This document shows positions 18,014 through 27,433 of a DNA stretch of 64,000 nucleotides, piece by piece. Source of the DNA: Jatrophihabitans sp. GAS493. Its GTDB lineage: Bacteria > Actinomycetota > Actinomycetes > Mycobacteriales > Jatrophihabitantaceae. Every line of letters starts with the position of its first letter. Position 1 is the first letter of the stretch. Under the pieces are notes generated by a model, which worked only from the letters and a program-made list of their open reading frames with translations, was not told the DNA's origin and ran no database searches. The stretch covers positions 1,302,001 through 1,366,000 of the forward strand of contig NZ_LT907982.1 in NCBI RefSeq assembly GCF_900230215.1. Direction: 5' to 3'. A program made the translations under genes and the position numbers.

Positions 18014-20080
18014 TCAGCGGACCCCGATTCGCCCCGCATAGCGGTAGGCGAAGTGCGGGTCGGTGTCGGCGGTGATGGTGAAGTCATAACGCCCCTCGAC
18101 CGTCGGCCAGGTCAACTCGCTGTGTCCGCCGCCGGTTACCAGCACGGTGACCTTTCGCGGTCCGTGGTCGTTCGAGCGGATGGTGAAGCGTTCCCCGGCC
18201 CGTCCGCGGTTCTCCAGCCGGATGAGCACGGCGTCAGTGGCCGTCTTCGGCAGCCTCACCGACGCCCCCGGGATTGCCCCGGCGTGTGGAAGGACCAGGG
18301 TGACCGCCCCCGCGAAGGTGCGCAGGAAGCCATCGGGGCCGTGCAGCGCCAGGTCGTAGCGCAGCCCACTGAGCAGCGTCTCGTTCGGGTAGCTCGCGCT
18401 CTCACCGGGTCGGACCAGCAGCGGCGTCGCCACGAACGGGACGCGGTGCGTGGAGTAGACCGACAGCGGTAGCGCCAGCGAGCCGAGGTTGGTGACGGTG
18501 GCGGTTACCTGGCCGGTCTTGGTGTCGACGCTCAGGTTCCCGTCGGCCCGGTACCCGAGCGTCCGGGACTTCCGCCCGCCCAGTTCGGTGATCGGCGCCG
18601 GCTGGCCTCCCAGTGCCGGGATGGCCACCGCCGGAAGGGATTTCTCCCGGTCCGCCTCGGCCACCAGTTCGGCGGTGTCGGGCAGCTTGGGAATGCTGGG
18701 GTCGAAGGAGTCGAAGTCGAAGCAGCTGGTGAGGTCACCACAGACGGCGCGGCGCCAGTCGGAGATATTCGGTTCGCGGACTCCCGTCACTTGTTCAAGG
18801 AAGCGGATCACCGAGGTGTGGTCGTGCGTCTGGGAGTTGACCCAGCCGCCGCGACTCCACGGCGAGACGACGGTCATCGGCACCCGGGGACCGAGCCCGA
18901 TCGGAAGTCCGTCGACGATCTCGCCTGGGGTACCGGGCCCCGCGAAGGGGGCCGGGATGTGGTCGAAGAACCCGTCATTCTCGTCGAAGTTGATGAGCAC
19001 GGCGGTGGACTCCCAGAGCTTCGGGTTCTCCCACAGAGCCCTGAGCACCCGGTTGGTGTAGTTCGCCCCGTCGGCCGGGCGAGCCCGCGGGTGCTCGCAG
19101 TACCCGTACGGGGCCACCACCCAGGAGACGGTCGGTAGCGAACCGCTGGCGCAATCGTCAATGAATTGCTGCAGAACATGGTCGACGTTCTGGCCTTGAC
19201 CGGAGTCCGGCTTCCATTCGGTACGCAGGCTGGCCCGATCGGCGAGCTGGCGGACCTTCGGGTCGGACGAGGCGAGCGCGTCATGGTAGGCCTGGAAGAG
19301 CCAGAGCGGGTTGTCGCCGTAGTCGCCCAGCCAGCCGTCGTCCCCGTCGCCGACCTCGTCATTGGCGTAGACCTGCCAGCTGACACCGGCCTGCTGCAGC
19401 CGCTCCGGATAGGTCTTCCAGTTGTAGACCGGCAGGTAGTCGTCCGGGTTGGAGATCGCCGGACCCCCGGCCTGACCCTGCGGGTCGATCGTCCCGGTCC
19501 AGAGGTAGAGCCGGTTCGGTGTCGTCGGGCCCTGGATGGAGCAGAAGTACTGATCGCAGATGGTGAAGGCGTCGGCCAGCGCGTACTGCCAGGGAATGTC
19601 GGCCCGGGTGAAGTAGCCCATGGTCTCCTCGCCCTTCGCGCCGACCCACCCGTCCCAGGCCCCGCCGTTCCAGGCCGCGTGCGTCCCCAGCCAGCTGTGG
19701 TCGAGGTCGCTGGCCTCCTGGGCGTTGAACCTGGTGGTGTCCATGTGGAATGGGCTCAGCGTGGAGGTGCCGAGGCGGGCCAGGTCGGGTTGGGCGAAGA
19801 CGTCGCCGCCGCGGGGGTAGGTGAGTGCCTGGCGGTCGGCGAAGCCGCGGACACCGCCGAGTGATCCGTAGTAATGGTCGAAGGAGCGGTTCTCCTGCAT
19901 CAGGATCACCACATGCTTGACGTCCTTGATGCTGCCCCGGTGACCGCGTTTCGCGGCGGGATCGGCTGACGGCACGGTCGCCGCGTCGGCCGTGCCGGCT
20001 CCGGGCAGTTGGCTCGCCGCCACCGCACCGGCCGCGGCGGCCGCGCCGCCCAGGAAGTTTCGTCGCGACACGCCGCTCAT
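18014..20080 (-). CDS. Tat-exported phospholipase C
   Basis: A phosphoesterase-family phospholipase C of 688 residues that cleaves phosphatidylcholine or sphingomyelin outside the cell. The Tat signal is SRRNFLGG followed by an Ala-rich hydrophobic stretch. The catalytic domain opens with the hallmark VVILMQENRSFDHYYG, and later shows NFDENDGFFDH and RVPMTVVSPWSRGGWVN. The last 200 residues carry the pair of beta domains found in phosphocholine-specific PLCs. It stands alone; a phosphate-starvation promoter is possible but not visible. Confidence 0.93.
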   Translation of the reverse strand: MSGVSRRNFLGGAAAAAGAVAASQLPGAGTADAATVPSADPAAKRGHRGSIKDVKHVVILMQENRSFDHYYGSLGGVRGFADRQALTYPRGGDVFAQPDLARLGTSTLSPFHMDTTRFNAQEASDLDHSWLGTHAAWNGGAWDGWVGAKGEETMGYFTRADIPWQYALADAFTICDQYFCSIQGPTTPNRLYLWTGTIDPQGQAGGPAISNPDDYLPVYNWKTYPERLQQAGVSWQVYANDEVGDGDDGWLGDYGDNPLWLFQAYHDALASSDPKVRQLADRASLRTEWKPDSGQGQNVDHVLQQFIDDCASGSLPTVSWVVAPYGYCEHPRARPADGANYTNRVLRALWENPKLWESTAVLINFDENDGFFDHIPAPFAGPGTPGEIVDGLPIGLGPRVPMTVVSPWSRGGWVNSQTHDHTSVIRFLEQVTGVREPNISDWRRAVCGDLTSCFDFDSFDPSIPKLPDTAELVAEADREKSLPAVAIPALGGQPAPITELGGRKSRTLGYRADGNLSVDTKTGQVTATVTNLGSLALPLSVYSTHRVPFVATPLLVRPGESASYPNETLLSGLRYDLALHGPDGFLRTFAGAVTLVLPHAGAIPGASVRLPKTATDAVLIRLENRGRAGERFTIRSNDHGPRKVTVLVTGGGHSELTWPTVEGRYDFTITADTDPHFAYRYAGRIGVR

Positions 20081-20163
20081 AGCTCTGCTCCATTGGTCGG
20101 GGGACAGCGAAGGAAGAAGTGCATTCAGCTCAGCCCACGAAGGTGGAACTGAGGTGAACGGTT

Positions 20164-20189
20164 CGCCTCAGCCAGGCGAAACTGAGGCG
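20164..20189. promoter_or_regulatory. inverted repeat between divergent PLC and GNAT genes
   Basis: CGCCTCAG and CTGAGGCG form eight-base perfect arms with ten bases between, inside the 159-base gap. A nested TTCGCC/GGCGAA repeat overlaps it. It may be an operator for either direction. Confidence 0.35.
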
Positions 20190-20239
20190 ACATCCGCGCC
20201 AGCCCGGCTCCTGCGCGAGGTCCGCGTAAAATTTCACCT

Positions 20240-20713
20240 GTGGATGACAGCGTGATCTCGACCGAAGACCCCCGGACGCCCGACATTCGCGCCCTGCTGG
20301 AGCGCCATCTTGCCTTCGCCAACCTGCACAGCCCGCCCGAAGACGTCCATGCGCTGAACGTCGAGGCGCTGCTGGATCCGAGCATCTCCTTCTTCGCGCT
20401 GCGGCGAGCCGGCGCGCTGCTCGGGGTGGGTGCGCTGCGGCAATTCAACGCCCATGAGGGCGAGTTGAAGTCGATGCACGTGGCGGCGGAGGCTCGGGGG
20501 GAGGGCGCCGGGCGAAGAATACTCAATCATTTGCTGGGAGTTGCGCGAGAGCGCGGGCTGCGTCGGGTCAGCCTGGAGACCGGCACGATGGCCGCCTTCG
20601 ACGCGGCGCGCTCACTCTATGAGAGTGCCGGGTTCGTGCCGTGTGGACCGTTCAGTGACTATCCGCTGAGCTCGAACAGTGCCTACCTGACGCTGACGCT
20701 GGAGGTCGACTAG
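20240..20713 (+). CDS. GNAT family N-acetyltransferase
   Basis: A 157-residue acetyl-CoA-dependent acetyltransferase. The acetyl-CoA motif A is EARGEGAGRRILNHLL, and the segment SLYESAGFVPCGPFSDY is typical of the C-terminal half. The start is a GTG with no strong ribosome site. It is first in a close set with the Ddn-like and bioA genes (gaps of 11 and 9 bases). The acceptor is unknown. Confidence 0.85.
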   Translation: MDDSVISTEDPRTPDIRALLERHLAFANLHSPPEDVHALNVEALLDPSISFFALRRAGALLGVGALRQFNAHEGELKSMHVAAEARGEGAGRRILNHLLGVARERGLRRVSLETGTMAAFDAARSLYESAGFVPCGPFSDYPLSSNSAYLTLTLEVD

Positions 20714-20724
20714 AAGGGATCGTC

Positions 20725-21117
20725 ATGCCCGTTCCGAGAATGGTGGCCCGGCTCAATCGGGCCGGTCTGAACAAGGTGACGAGTCGAGTTGTGCCCTGGG
20801 CTCCCGGGTTCGGCCTGGTCACCCACCACGGACGCCGTTCGGGGCGGGAGTTCCATACGCCGGTCAACGTCTTCACAGTCGCCGACGGGTTCCTGATCGC
20901 GCTGACCTATGGCGTCGAGAGTGACTGGGTGAAGAACGTGCTGGCCGAGGGCGGGTGCGGGCTCACCACCCGCAGCCGGACGTACCAGCTCACCGCGCCG
21001 CGGGTGCTGCACGATCCGTCCCGCGCGCAGGCCCGGGTGGTGGAGCGGCAGATTCTCGGCTTGCTGCGCGTCTATGACTTCCTGCTGCTGAAGAGGAGCG
21101 ACCCAGCCTCGAACTAG
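20725..21117 (+). CDS. deazaflavin (F420)-dependent nitroreductase family protein
   Basis: A 130-residue split-barrel protein of the Ddn/DUF385 family, which binds F420 or, in some branches, fatty acids. The core GFGLVTHHGRRSGREFHTPV matches the family. AAGGG lies 7 bases before the ATG. It sits in a tight group between the acetyltransferase and bioA. Quinone or enone reduction is the usual chemistry. Confidence 0.8.
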   Translation: MPVPRMVARLNRAGLNKVTSRVVPWAPGFGLVTHHGRRSGREFHTPVNVFTVADGFLIALTYGVESDWVKNVLAEGGCGLTTRSRTYQLTAPRVLHDPSRAQARVVERQILGLLRVYDFLLLKRSDPASN

Positions 21118-21126
21118 GCTGCCGGG

Positions 21127-22416
21127 ATGGCATCCGCGTGGGAGCAGCTCGTCCGGTACGACTCCGGCCACGTCTGGCACCCGTACGGTCCGATGCCGGC
21201 CCGAACTCAGCCGTTGCCGGTCAGCTCAGCCCGCGGGGTGCGCCTGCGCCAGCCGGACGGCGAGGATCTGATCGACGGCATGTCCTCTTGGTGGGCGGCG
21301 ATCCACGGCTATCGCCACCCGGAACTGGACACGGCGATTCAGGAGCAGCTCGGCGAGATGGCCCACGTGATGTTCGGCGGGCTCACCCATGAACCCGGTA
21401 TCCGGTTGGCCCAACGGCTGATCGAGATGACCCCGGCCGGGCTGGAGCACGTCTTCTTCGCCGATTCGGGTTCGGTCTCGGTCGAGGTGGCGATCAAGCT
21501 CAGCCTGCAGTACTGGCAGGCCCGTGGCCGGGGCGGGAAGACGCGCCTGCTGGCCCTGCGCGGCGGTTACCACGGTGACACCTTCGGGGCTATGTCCGTC
21601 TGTGATCCGGTGGGTGGGATGCACAGCATGTTCGCCGGTGTACTGCCCAAACACCTCTTCGCCGACCGGCCGCCGGCCGGGTTCGAGACGCCGCTGCAGC
21701 CTCAGTATCTGGCCCACCTCGAGGAGTTGGTCGCCGGTCACGCCGATGAGTTGGCCGCGGTGATCGTCGAGCCGGTGGTCCAGGGCGCCGGTGGGATGCA
21801 CTTCTACAACCCGGGCTACCTGCGGGTGCTGCGTGAGCTCTGCGACGAGCACGGAGTGCTCCTCATCCTTGATGAGATCGCCACCGGCTTCGGTCGCAGT
21901 GGGGCTCTCTTCGCGGCCGAGCATGCCGGCATCAGTCCCGATCTGATGTGCGTCGGCAAAGCACTCACCGGGGGGTATCTCTCCCTGGCGGCGGCGCTCT
22001 GCACGAGCGAGGTGGCGGCGGTGGTCTCGGCCGGCGAGGCGGGCGGCCTCATGCATGGCCCGACCTTCATGGCCAACCCGCTGGCCTGCGCGGTCGCCCT
22101 GGCCAGCACCGATCTCATTCAGCGGGGTGGCTGGCGCCGCGGCGTGCCGCGGATCGAAGGGGTGCTGCGGGCACAGCTGGAGCCGGCCCGAGAACTGCCG
22201 AGCGTGGCCGATGTACGGGTGCTCGGAGCAATCGGCGTCATCGAACTGCACCAGCCGGTCGACGTGCCCGCGGCCACGGTGGTGGCGACCCGGCGCGGCG
22301 TGTGGCTAAGGCCCTTCCGCAACCTGGTCTACACGATGCCGCCGTACGTCAGCACGGATGCTGACGTACGGCAGATCGCGGACGCTGCGGTTGCGGTTGC
22401 GGTTGCGGCCGGTTAG
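21127..22416 (+). CDS. bioA: adenosylmethionine-8-amino-7-oxononanoate aminotransferase
   Basis: BioA is the PLP enzyme that makes 7,8-diaminopelargonate in biotin synthesis, with S-adenosylmethionine as amino donor. At 429 residues it is full length. Landmarks are [46 protein letters not shown] and the PLP lysine in [10 protein letters not shown]. No bioB, bioD or bioF is adjacent. Its stop lies one base from the stop of the convergent lipoprotein gene. Confidence 0.93.
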   Translation: MASAWEQLVRYDSGHVWHPYGPMPARTQPLPVSSARGVRLRQPDGEDLIDGMSSWWAAIHGYRHPELDTAIQEQLGEMAHVMFGGLTHEPGIRLAQRLIEMTPAGLEHVFFADSGSVSVEVAIKLSLQYWQARGRGGKTRLLALRGGYHGDTFGAMSVCDPVGGMHSMFAGVLPKHLFADRPPAGFETPLQPQYLAHLEELVAGHADELAAVIVEPVVQGAGGMHFYNPGYLRVLRELCDEHGVLLILDEIATGFGRSGALFAAEHAGISPDLMCVGKALTGGYLSLAAALCTSEVAAVVSAGEAGGLMHGPTFMANPLACAVALASTDLIQRGGWRRGVPRIEGVLRAQLEPARELPSVADVRVLGAIGVIELHQPVDVPAATVVATRRGVWLRPFRNLVYTMPPYVSTDADVRQIADAAVAVAVAAG

Positions 22417-22417
22417 G

Positions 22418-22996
22418 TCAGCTGTTCTCTAGGGCGGCGCACTTGGTCAGGCCGTAGCTGGTCATGAACTTCGCCAGCTGGGCGCTGTGGTCCGGTGTCT
22501 TGCCCACGGCCGTGAGGAGGGTATTCACCTTGGCCTCGTCCTCCGCCTGAGCGGCCGCGATGAGCTCGTCGAAGATCGGCTTCGACGCCGTCCAATCCGC
22601 GTTCTCGATGCTAAGCCACTTAGCCTGTAGGGTCGCGGCGTCGGCTGCCTGGCTGACAAGCGGGGTCAGAGCGGCGAAGTACTCGGAGTGGACCTCCTCC
22701 TCCTGCGCGCTGCTCGAGGCCACAGCCGCGAAGCTCCCCTCCTCGCTCGGGTCGGGAATGGCGTCCGACTTCTTCTTGGTGGCCGTGCAGAGCGCGTTGG
22801 CCTGGACGATGAACTGCGCCTTGGTGAGCGGGGTCGGGGTGGGCACCGGGGTGGCCGTGGGGGCCGGCGTTGCCGAGGCGGACACCTTGCTCGGCGCCGA
22901 GGCGGCGGTGGAGGCGTCGCTGCCGCAGGCGGCGAGGGTGAGGGTGAGTGCCGCAGCTGCGGCAGCGCTGCCGACAGCGATGGGGAATTTGCGCAT
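22418..22996 (-). CDS. putative lipoprotein of unknown function
   Basis: A 192-residue exported lipoprotein: a hydrophobic signal ending in the lipobox LAAC with the lipidated Cys at position 24, then a Ser/Ala/Pro/Thr-rich linker to about residue 58, then a helical domain with one further Cys pair (CTATKK and KCAALENS). I do not recognise the domain. It is divergent from the Ter operon across a 320-base gap. Confidence 0.75.
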   Translation of the reverse strand: MRKFPIAVGSAAAAAALTLTLAACGSDASTAASAPSKVSASATPAPTATPVPTPTPLTKAQFIVQANALCTATKKKSDAIPDPSEEGSFAAVASSSAQEEEVHSEYFAALTPLVSQAADAATLQAKWLSIENADWTASKPIFDELIAAAQAEDEAKVNTLLTAVGKTPDHSAQLAKFMTSYGLTKCAALENS

Positions 22997-23219
22997 TTCG
23001 TTCGGCTCCAGGCGATGGAAGGACGGTGGAAGTGGTCTTAATTAACCGCTAAACCGCAACAAATCCCATTCAATCGGACAGGTATGCGGTAAAGCGCAGG
23101 TAAGCAGAACCCGTGCGCTGCCCTTACGCAACTCAAAGCGATTCATCTCTCGCTCCCAGCGTCAGTCGCCGTGGGGCATCGAGCAGACTGGGACGCGGAA
23201 CTGTGAGGACTCGTCGTGA

Positions 23220-23234
23220 GTTCTCAGTGAGAAC
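23220..23234. promoter_or_regulatory. 15-base palindrome upstream of terD, candidate operator
   Basis: GTTCTCA, one base, TGAGAAC: perfect seven-base arms located 82 bases before the terD start, so well placed to control the ten-gene Ter operon. Confidence 0.45.
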
Positions 23235-23242
23235 GCAGTCCC

Positions 23243-23267
23243 CACCGTCGCCAGCACTGCGACGGTG
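23243..23267 (+). promoter_or_regulatory. leader hairpin of the Ter operon
   Basis: Nine-base perfect stem with a seven-base loop in the probable untranslated leader of terD. It lacks a following T run, so a stabilising or regulatory role is more likely than termination. Confidence 0.4.
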
Positions 23268-23316
23268 AGCCACTTCGGCCCGGCACCCTGCCCCGCCGAC
23301 AACCTCTGGAGTCAAA

Positions 23317-23892
23317 GTGTCAGTCAGCCTCACCAAGGGCGGGAACGTCTCGCTCACCAAGCAAGCCCCCGGCCTGACCGCTGTCCTCGTCGGCCTCGGC
23401 TGGGACGCCCGAACCACCGACGGGCAGGAGTTCGACCTCGATGCCAGCGCCATCGCGTGCGACGCCAACAACCGGGTGCTCTCCGACGGGCACTTCGTCT
23501 TCTTCAACAACCTCACCAGCCCGGACGGATCGATCGAGCACACCGGTGACAACCTCACCGGCGAGGGCGAAGGCGACGACGAGGCGATCAAGGTGAACCT
23601 CGCGGCCGTGCCGGCCGAGATCGACAAGATCGTCTTCCCGGTCTCCATCTACAACGCCGAGGCCGGCGGACAGAGCTTCGGGCAGGTGCGCAACGCCTTC
23701 ATCCGGATCGTCAACCAGGCCGGCGGGGCGGAGATCGCTCGCTACGACCTCAGCGAGGACGCCTCCACCGAGACCGCGATGGTCTTCGGCGAGCTCTACC
23801 GCAACGCCGGTGAGTGGAAGTTCCGGGCCGTGGGTCAGGGATATGCCGCGGGACTGGCCGGGATCGCCCGCGACTATGGCGTGAACGTCTAG
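23317..23892 (+). CDS. terD: TerD family stress protein (canonical)
   Basis: A 191-residue cytoplasmic TerD protein, a calcium-binding beta-sandwich linked to tellurite resistance and general stress. All hallmarks are present: [33 protein letters not shown], and the acidic loop [13 protein letters not shown] that binds Ca2+. Its end, [24 protein letters not shown], is the standard C-terminal block (two parts of it are typical, [11 protein letters not shown] and LAGIARDYG). It heads the Ter operon from a GTG start with GGAG seven bases upstream. Confidence 0.95.
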   Translation: MSVSLTKGGNVSLTKQAPGLTAVLVGLGWDARTTDGQEFDLDASAIACDANNRVLSDGHFVFFNNLTSPDGSIEHTGDNLTGEGEGDDEAIKVNLAAVPAEIDKIVFPVSIYNAEAGGQSFGQVRNAFIRIVNQAGGAEIARYDLSEDASTETAMVFGELYRNAGEWKFRAVGQGYAAGLAGIARDYGVNV

Positions 23893-23962
23893 GTCCGGCA
23901 ACCTCTTAACCGGCAACCTCTTCGACTGGCAACGTCCGACCGCCGACAACAGCTAGGAAATA

Positions 23963-25150
23963 ATGCTGCTCCGCACCTTCCGCGTGTCCTTCGGGATAAC
24001 GCTGCTGGGATTGCTCGCTGCCTTCCTCTATGGCGGCACCACCGCGCTGACGGTGACCGCGATCCTGGCGGTGCTCGAGGTCTCCGTCTCCTTCGACAAT
24101 GCGGTCGTCAACGCGACCGTATTGGAGCGGATGAACGACTTCTGGCAGCGCATCTTCCTCACCGTGGGTGTGCTGATCGCCGTCTTCGGCATGCGGCTGC
24201 TCTTCCCGGTGCTGATCGTCTGTGTCACCGCGAAGCTCTCTCCCTCTGAGGCGTACCGGCTGGCGATCGAGGGTGGCAGCATCGACACCCCCGGGACGTA
24301 CGCCTACCTGCTGCACGACGCCCACCCGGCCATCGCGGCCTTCGGCGGCATCTTCCTGCTGATGCTTTTCCTCGACTTCATCTTCGAGGAGCGGGAGATC
24401 ACCTGGCTGACCTGGATCGAGAAGCCGCTGGCCAAGATCGGGATGCTCGACCAGCTCTCGGTCGTGGTGGCGGTGGTGGCGCTGCTGATCACCGCGAACA
24501 CGTTGGCGCCGGAGGGGAAGGACAGCACCGTCCTGGTCTCCGGTTGCATGGGGTTGATCGTCTATCTACTCGTCAACGGGCTCGGTTCGCTATTCGAGGC
24601 CGGTGAGGACGAGATGATCGAGGCGGCGGTAGAAGAGTCGGTGGCCGACGGTTCGGCCGACACCAGCGCCGAATTGACTGGTTCTGAGCAGACTGCTTCT
24701 GGGGCGGGCGACTCTGTTCGCAGCGTGGTGAAGGTGGCCGGCAAGGCGGCGTTCTTCCTCTTCCTCTACCTCGAGGTGCTCGACGCCACCTTCAGCTTCG
24801 ACGGTGTCATCGGGGCCTTCGCCATCACCTCCGACCCGATCATCATCGCGATCGGGCTCGGCATCGGCGCGCTCTATATCCGTTCGCTCACCGTTTTCCT
24901 GGTGCGGAAGGGGACGCTGGCCGAGTACGTCTTCCTGGAGCATGGGGCACAGTGGGCGATCGGCGCCCTCGCGGTGTTGCTGCTCTTCACCATCAAGTAC
25001 GAGGTGCCCGAGGTCGTCACCGGCCTCATCGGGGTCTCCTTCATCGGCGCCGCGCTCGCCTCGTCGATCAGGCGCAATCGTCGGCTGGCGGCGGAGGCGG
25101 CGGCCGCGTCCCAGAGTACGGCCGTCGCGACGACGACGGCGGCCGGATGA
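23963..25150 (+). CDS. TerC-superfamily (DUF475) membrane protein
   Basis: A 395-residue integral membrane protein with about nine hydrophobic segments. It carries the two acidic TerC motifs inside helices, VSFDNAVVN near residue 46 and FSFDGVIGAF in the second half, suggestive of metal ion transport. A soluble acidic loop (about residues 215-250) separates the halves. TerC proteins are proposed to export or handle metal ions, notably Mn2+, with TerD proteins at the membrane. It follows terD by 70 bases. Confidence 0.88.
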   Translation: MLLRTFRVSFGITLLGLLAAFLYGGTTALTVTAILAVLEVSVSFDNAVVNATVLERMNDFWQRIFLTVGVLIAVFGMRLLFPVLIVCVTAKLSPSEAYRLAIEGGSIDTPGTYAYLLHDAHPAIAAFGGIFLLMLFLDFIFEEREITWLTWIEKPLAKIGMLDQLSVVVAVVALLITANTLAPEGKDSTVLVSGCMGLIVYLLVNGLGSLFEAGEDEMIEAAVEESVADGSADTSAELTGSEQTASGAGDSVRSVVKVAGKAAFFLFLYLEVLDATFSFDGVIGAFAITSDPIIIAIGLGIGALYIRSLTVFLVRKGTLAEYVFLEHGAQWAIGALAVLLLFTIKYEVPEVVTGLIGVSFIGAALASSIRRNRRLAAEAAAASQSTAVATTTAAG

Positions 25151-25274
25151 GATGGCTGATGGGCGACGCCAACGACAGGCGGTGCCCCGGGATTACCATC
25201 GGGGACACGCTGCAGAAGCACGGCTGCCGTCGCAGCACAGCGACGCACGATTCGAGCAGAGGGAAGTACAGCTA

Positions 25275-25988
25275 ATGGGTATCGACTACACGAAACGACC
25301 GAAGGCCGCCGAACCGGTCGCACCAGTGGCTGAGGCCGCACCGGCACCGGCTGCATCCCCGGCGCCGGCCAAGGTGACCCTGACCAAGGCGGCGCCCACC
25401 GTGTCGCTCACCAAGCGCGGCTCAGCGGGCGGGATGCTGCGGGTCAATCTGAACTGGAACGCCCGCCCGGCCGCGGCCGCGGGCGCGGGATTCTTCAAGC
25501 GACTCGCCCCCCAGGCCGGTATCGACCTCGACCTGGGTTGCCTCTTCGAGTTCACCGACGGCTCCAAGGGCGTGGTGCAGGCATTGGGTAACGCCTTCTC
25601 CGCCAGCCCGAAGGGCGTCATGGCGCCGGTGATCCGTCTCGACGGTGATGACCGTTCGGGCACGAACAACGCCGGTGAGAACCTCTTCGTCGACCTCAGC
25701 TACGTCAACCAGATCAAGCGGATCATGGTCTTCGCCTTTATTTACCAGGGTGTTGCCAACTGGGCGGCGGCCGACGGGCTGGTCACGCTCTATCCGGCAG
25801 CGGGTCCGCAGGTCGAGGTGCGGCTGGATGAGGCGCGTGACGGCGCGCGGATCTGTGGCATCGCGCTACTGGAGAGCCACAACGGCGAACTGACCGTTCG
25901 CCGTGAGGTGAACTACGTCGACGGCGGTCAGAGTGCATTGGATCGGGCCTACGGTTGGGGTATGAATTGGGCCCCGGGCCGCAAGTAA
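25275..25988 (+). CDS. TerA-like TerD-superfamily protein with Ala/Pro linker
   Basis: A 237-residue protein. Residues 1-35 form an Ala/Pro-rich linker, and residues 36-237 are a TerD-like domain of the TerA type: VNLNWNARP, GIDLDLGCLFEFTDGSKG, VIRLDGDDRSGTNNAGE and IMVFAFIYQGVANW. The linker suggests it is tethered or modular. It lies between the TerC-like and TelA genes in the same operon. Confidence 0.88.
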   Translation: MGIDYTKRPKAAEPVAPVAEAAPAPAASPAPAKVTLTKAAPTVSLTKRGSAGGMLRVNLNWNARPAAAAGAGFFKRLAPQAGIDLDLGCLFEFTDGSKGVVQALGNAFSASPKGVMAPVIRLDGDDRSGTNNAGENLFVDLSYVNQIKRIMVFAFIYQGVANWAAADGLVTLYPAAGPQVEVRLDEARDGARICGIALLESHNGELTVRREVNYVDGGQSALDRAYGWGMNWAPGRK

Positions 25989-26095
25989 TGGGCTTCTCGG
26001 GAGGAAGCGCCCGCGCAGCTGTCCGGCCTGCAGTGGTTCTCAGCGTCGACGAGTAAGTTTCAACTGGTTTCATTCCTGGAGAAGGAGCTTCACCT

Positions 26096-27373
26096 ATGTC
26101 AGAGCTTGACCTCGGGGCGACCCCGGCGCCGGCCCCGGCCGCCGCGCCGGCAACGAGCACGGCGCTGGTCCTCACCCCTCCGGCTCCGGTCCCGGTCGTC
26201 GAGCAGGAGCAGGCCGCCGGCGCGGTTCCGGTGGACAGCGCCCGCCAGTTGGAGCTGAAGGCGCGGGCCGACTCGTTCGCCACCGAACTGGCCGCCCTGG
26301 ATGTCCGGTCGCCGGAGTTCTCGCAGAAGGTCAACGCGATCACCACGATGGGCGACGCCGACATGCGCTCCTCGGCCAACGTCTCCAGCCGGATGCTCGA
26401 TCGCCCGGCCGCGGCTCTGAGCGCGGCGAAGGGGAAGGGCGGTGGAGACGCCCAGACCCGGGTGGCGAACACCCTCGTCGACCTGCGGGCCACCGTAACC
26501 GAACTCGACCCGGCGCGGGCCGATCTGGGCGGTGCGAAGAAGGTGCTCAAATTCCTTCCCGGTGGTGACAAGATTCAGCGCTACTTCGCCAAGTACGAGA
26601 CCGCGCAGAGTCACCTGAATGCCATCATCAAGTCGCTCGCCTCCGGTCAGGACGAACTGCGCAAGGACAACGCCAGTATCGAGACCGAGAAGGCGAACAT
26701 GTGGACGGCGATGGAGAAACTCAGCGAGTACAACGAGCTGGCCTCCGCCCTCGACGCCGCCGTGGAGGCGAAGGCAGCTGAGCTTGACGCGGCCGGCAAC
26801 ACTCAGGCTGCCACGACGCTGCGGGCCGATGCGCTCTTCCCGATCCGGCAGCGCCGTCAGGACATCATGACGCAGATGGCGGTCTCGGTGCAGGGTTACA
26901 TGGCGCTTGATCTCGTCCGCAAGAACAACATCGAGCTCATCAAGGGCGTGGACCGCGCCCAGACCACCACCATCGCCGCGCTGCGCACCGCCGTCATCGT
27001 GGCCCAGGCCCTCTCCCGGCAGAAGCTAGTGCTCGACCAGATCACCGCGCTCAACACGGTCACCTCGAACCTCATCGAATCGACCTCCGAGCAGCTGCGC
27101 ATCCAGGGCGGGCAGATCAACCAGCAGGCGGCGAGTAGCACGATCGATATCGACAAGCTGCAGACCGCCTTCGACAACGTCTTCCAGACGATGGATGCGA
27201 TCGACACCTTCCGGGCCCAGGCCGTCGACAGCATGAGTCAGACGGTGACCGCCCTGGAGGGGCAGATCACCCGGGCCAAGCCCTACCTGGAGCGCACCCG
27301 CCAGGGTGAGGTCTCCGAGTCGCGGGCCCCGGCCGTGGGCACTTCGACGCCGCCGCCGCAGCTCGGCTCCTGA
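26096..27373 (+). CDS. telA: TelA/KlaB family toxic anion resistance protein
   Basis: A 425-residue soluble protein of the TelA family, associated with resistance to tellurite and some antimicrobials. It has an Ala/Pro-rich N-terminus (residues 1-45), then a long alpha-helical body with family landmarks FLPGGDKIQRYFAKYETAQS and the C-terminal ALEGQITRAKPYLE. AAGGAG stands 12 bases before the ATG. Its biochemical role is not established; co-occurrence with TerD and TerC is its best known trait. Confidence 0.92.
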   Translation: MSELDLGATPAPAPAAAPATSTALVLTPPAPVPVVEQEQAAGAVPVDSARQLELKARADSFATELAALDVRSPEFSQKVNAITTMGDADMRSSANVSSRMLDRPAAALSAAKGKGGGDAQTRVANTLVDLRATVTELDPARADLGGAKKVLKFLPGGDKIQRYFAKYETAQSHLNAIIKSLASGQDELRKDNASIETEKANMWTAMEKLSEYNELASALDAAVEAKAAELDAAGNTQAATTLRADALFPIRQRRQDIMTQMAVSVQGYMALDLVRKNNIELIKGVDRAQTTTIAALRTAVIVAQALSRQKLVLDQITALNTVTSNLIESTSEQLRIQGGQINQQAASSTIDIDKLQTAFDNVFQTMDAIDTFRAQAVDSMSQTVTALEGQITRAKPYLERTRQGEVSESRAPAVGTSTPPPQLGS

Positions 27374-27433
27374 CGAAGGCCGGGGCTGGGCTGAGTACAG
27401 AATTGGATACGCTGGCACGACGGGGAGGGCACG

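Larger units (their letters stand above)
22997..23316. other. 320-base regulatory gap ahead of the Ter operon
   Basis: No gene is supported here. It holds the promoters for the divergent lipoprotein and terD genes. Two structures stand out: an odd palindrome GTTCTCAGTGAGAAC at 23220-23234 (seven-base arms around one base) and a hairpin at 23243-23267 with nine-base arms CACCGTCGC/GCGACGGTG and a seven-base loop, ending 49 bases before the terD start. Confidence 0.55.

Noticed and set aside
22384..22412. GCGGTT tandem repeat at the bioA end
   Set aside because: It only encodes a Val-Ala tail and shows no sign of function.
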